Origin: Methanoregula sp.
Lineage (GTDB): Archaea; Halobacteriota; Methanomicrobia; Methanomicrobiales; Methanospirillaceae
Direction of reading: 5' to 3'
DNA length: 6,771 nucleotides
NCBI GenBank assembly: GCA_030653335.1
Contig: JAURZP010000499.1
Location: 1-6,771, forward strand
Below, piece after piece: positions 5,674-6,771 of the stretch; position 1 is the stretch's first letter, and the number at the start of each line of letters is the position of its first letter. Under the pieces are notes generated by a model. It saw only the letters and a list, made by a program, of their open reading frames with translations, made no database searches and was not told the DNA's origin. The position numbers were made by a program, and so were the translations under genes.

Positions 5674-6135
5674 TTACCGGCGAGTACGGTACGGGCTCAG
5701 AACATCATTTATCGTATAACTCTGTCCATTGTCCATGGACACTCTGACAACCACGCGATCCGTCTGTTTTGTGCCTTCGAGTTCAACCAGGTCGCCTTTC
5801 TTTGTGCCAATGGTTGCAGTCTTAACCTGCCCGTCAGCGCGGTACAGGGTTACTTCGATCTTTTTTACATGGATCTGACCCATGCCCCCCTGGAAAATGA
5901 CCGGAATATTACCCAGATAATCCTTCTCACCCACATCTGCCATTACAAAATTATAATCAGGCACAGCATCAACAGGTGAAACTACCAGATTCACGGCAGA
6001 TGCAGAGTTACCAGCAGGAACTGTTCCTGATCCCGCAGCTGGTGCAGCGGGAGTATTCTGCGTTCCGGTACAGCCGGCAATCGCGAGTGCGGCACAGATG
6101 AGAATAATTAAAGAAATTGTGGCTCGATACTGCAT
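5674..6135 (-). CDS. Secreted lipoprotein with Methanomicrobiales-type C-terminal domain
   Basis: A 153-residue exported protein of unknown function. Residues 1-21 are a signal peptide with a hydrophobic core (ISLIILICAALAIAG), ending in a lipobox LAIAGC; Cys22 is the predicted lipid-anchored N-terminus after cleavage. Residues 23-46 form a low-complexity linker rich in Ala, Pro, Gly and Ser, typical of a tether on the outer face of the membrane. The folded part (about 47-153) is beta-rich. It includes VGEKDYLGNIPVIFQGG, GQIHVKKIEVTLYRADG and LEGTKQTDRVVVRVSMDNGQ. I associate this domain with conserved hypothetical proteins of Methanomicrobiales, from memory and without a name. The repeated-strand look suggests binding rather than catalysis. 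The ATG is placed for leaderless translation, with a TATA box 26 bases upstream. It is monocistronic, with a poly-U stop after it. Confidence 0.8.
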   Translation of the reverse strand: MQYRATISLIILICAALAIAGCTGTQNTPAAPAAGSGTVPAGNSASAVNLVVSPVDAVPDYNFVMADVGEKDYLGNIPVIFQGGMGQIHVKKIEVTLYRADGQVKTATIGTKKGDLVELEGTKQTDRVVVRVSMDNGQSYTINDVLSPYRTRR

Positions 6136-6157
6136 ACCAGAACGTACGAGTTGGAGT

Positions 6158-6165
6158 TATATGAT
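6158..6165 (-). promoter_or_regulatory. TATA box of the lipoprotein gene (leaderless)
   Basis: On the minus strand the sequence CATATAAC is centred about 26 bases before the ATG at 6135. This is the distance at which archaeal TBP/TFB place the transcription start, so the mRNA should begin at or next to the start codon. The absence of a Shine-Dalgarno fits this. Confidence 0.55.
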
Positions 6166-6186
6166 GTTTGTGTTCAGGATATTCAA

Positions 6187-6573
6187 TCAGGGAGAGGCAA
6201 GCTCACCATCATATTCCAACACCCCAAGATCCCCATCCACTGTCACGGTTGTACCATTTCTGAGCCGTGTTATTGGCACATCAATCCGGTCGATCATGGG
6301 AATTTTGCTGATGATAGCACCTGTTGCAATGATCGCTTCTGCTTCAGCATTCACAATTGCCAGAGGTGCATGTCCGTTCCTGCTCATAGCATACAGTACG
6401 TAAGATCCGACCGTTGAACCCTTGCCATAGGGAAAAACCAGAACTTTACCGGTGATGCACTGCCCATTTAACGGATGGCCTTTTTCGACAATTATTCCTG
6501 AGTCCGGATCAACTCCGGACAAAAACGAGATCGGCTGCGGGCTCACGAGCAGCGGACCGTGAGCCTTTCCCAT
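6187..6573 (-). CDS. Phosphomevalonate dehydratase small subunit (AcnX swivel domain, DUF126)
   Basis: A 128-residue protein matching the aconitase X swivel-domain family (DUF126). In archaea this subunit pairs with a large AcnX subunit (DUF521) to dehydrate mevalonate 5-phosphate to trans-anhydromevalonate 5-phosphate. That is a step of the modified mevalonate route to isoprenoid lipids, shown for Aeropyrum pernix. Family landmarks: SGVDPDSGII (19-28), GHPLNG (32-37), and GKGSTVGSYVL (50-60), whose Ser53 corresponds to the conserved active-site serine of the swivel domain. Then come NAEAEAIIATGAI and a C-terminal VDGDLGVLEY. ATG at 6571-6573 is chosen because GAGGG (6580-6584) sits six bases ahead; an upstream GTG at 6606 would place this ribosome site inside the gene. 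The large subunit is not in the window. The lipoprotein gene follows after 51 bases with its own promoter. Confidence 0.88.
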   Translation of the reverse strand: MGKAHGPLLVSPQPISFLSGVDPDSGIIVEKGHPLNGQCITGKVLVFPYGKGSTVGSYVLYAMSRNGHAPLAIVNAEAEAIIATGAIISKIPMIDRIDVPITRLRNGTTVTVDGDLGVLEYDGELASP

Positions 6574-6579
6574 TGAAAT

Positions 6580-6590
6580 CCCTCTTCCCT
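6580..6590 (-). promoter_or_regulatory. Ribosome binding site deciding the start of the AcnX swivel gene
   Basis: The minus strand reads AGGGAAGAGGG here, ending six bases before the ATG at 6573. This is the strongest Shine-Dalgarno in the window and rules against the in-frame GTG at 6606. Confidence 0.7.
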
Positions 6591-6609
6591 TTATTAGCAA
6601 AATCACACC

Positions 6610-6617
6610 TAATAAAT
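6610..6617 (+). promoter_or_regulatory. TATA-like box for the rightmost gene
   Basis: TAATAAAT lies about 31 bases ahead of the ATG at 6645, predicting an mRNA that begins around 6640 with almost no leader. No Shine-Dalgarno is present before that ATG, which agrees. The same 71-base gap must also hold the promoter of the divergent AcnX swivel gene; CTTATACT on the minus strand (about 6632-6639) would fit that role. Confidence 0.4.
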
Positions 6618-6644
6618 GTTTGAAGATTTCAGTATAAGATAGAT

Positions 6645-6771
6645 ATGGAAGAGACTGCCGTTAAAATCTCTGCACCGCTAAATGAGCTCAAATACCAGAT
6701 TCAGCTCAACGAACTTGAGGCTATTTTACTCGATCTAAAGGTGAAAGTGGACGAACTCCAGAAAGAGAACG
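6645..6771 (+). CDS. N-terminal coiled coil of an unidentified protein (truncated by window end)
   Basis: Forty-two codons are visible from ATG at 6645-6647 to the window edge without a stop. The start is MEETAVKISAPLNELKYQ and the rest is a charged, leucine-spaced helix (LNELEAILLDLKVKVDELQKEN) with heptad-like hydrophobic spacing, so it is probably a coiled coil. Such N-termini occur in the proteasome-activating nucleotidase and in many other archaeal proteins; nothing here is specific enough for a name. An ATG at 6616 runs into a stop after eight codons and is not the start. The gene is divergent from the AcnX swivel gene across 71 bases. Confidence 0.6.
   Translation, partial: MEETAVKISAPLNELKYQIQLNELEAILLDLKVKVDELQKEN

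Noticed and set aside
6098..6417. Plus-strand open frames opposite the AcnX swivel gene
   Set aside because: They are reverse-strand shadows of a well-supported conserved gene.
6574..6606. GTG start 11 codons upstream in the AcnX swivel gene
   Set aside because: The strong ribosome site at 6580-6590 lies inside this extension and points to the ATG at 6573.
1..6771. CRISPR array or transposase
   Set aside because: No regularly spaced direct repeats and no transposase motifs were seen on either strand.

Overview
This window looks like chromosomal DNA from a methanogenic euryarchaeon, most likely of the order Methanomicrobiales (Methanoregula-like). The order is an inference. The evidence is a long two-part FKBP chaperone of the FKBP26 type, a B12-binding/radical SAM protein of the MJ_1487 type, an AcnX-type 'swivel' protein that archaea use in the modified mevalonate pathway, poly-U transcription stops, TATA boxes about 26 bases ahead of start codons, and a lipoprotein whose C-terminal domain resembles proteins I associate with this order.

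Left part (1-2130). A GC-rich, hairpin-forming segment (about 50-136) lies in an otherwise AT-rich 230-base gap. Next comes an FKBP peptidyl-prolyl isomerase on the minus strand, with a long T-rich terminator directly after its stop. A short divergent promoter region separates it from a plus-strand CYTH/CyaB-like triphosphate-binding enzyme. The CYTH gene converges on, and overlaps by 26 bases, a minus-strand metallophosphoesterase.

Middle part (2130-3141). This is an accessory patch of small and decaying genes. It holds a previously hidden 47-residue cysteine-containing protein (minus strand), a RelB-type antitoxin, and a RelE-type toxin broken by a one-base frameshift. It also holds a degenerate copy of the last ~40 codons of a radical SAM gene, homologous to the intact gene 1.6 kb away.

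Right part (3142-6771). Reading leftward on the minus strand, the order is a phosphomevalonate dehydratase small subunit homologue, a lipoprotein with a probable leaderless promoter and a poly-U stop, the intact radical SAM gene, and a 12-helix membrane protein. The membrane protein looks like a two-repeat TMEM175 (DUF1211) channel relative. A plus-strand gene for a coiled-coil N-terminus starts at 6645 and leaves the window.

The most unusual part is the radical SAM / TMEM175-like pair. The channel-like gene sits between the intact radical SAM gene and the eroded tail of a second, diverged radical SAM gene. Its own two halves are related to each other, and both carry Asn where the TMEM175 signature has Asp. 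The remaining genes look like ordinary housekeeping functions that do not form one pathway.
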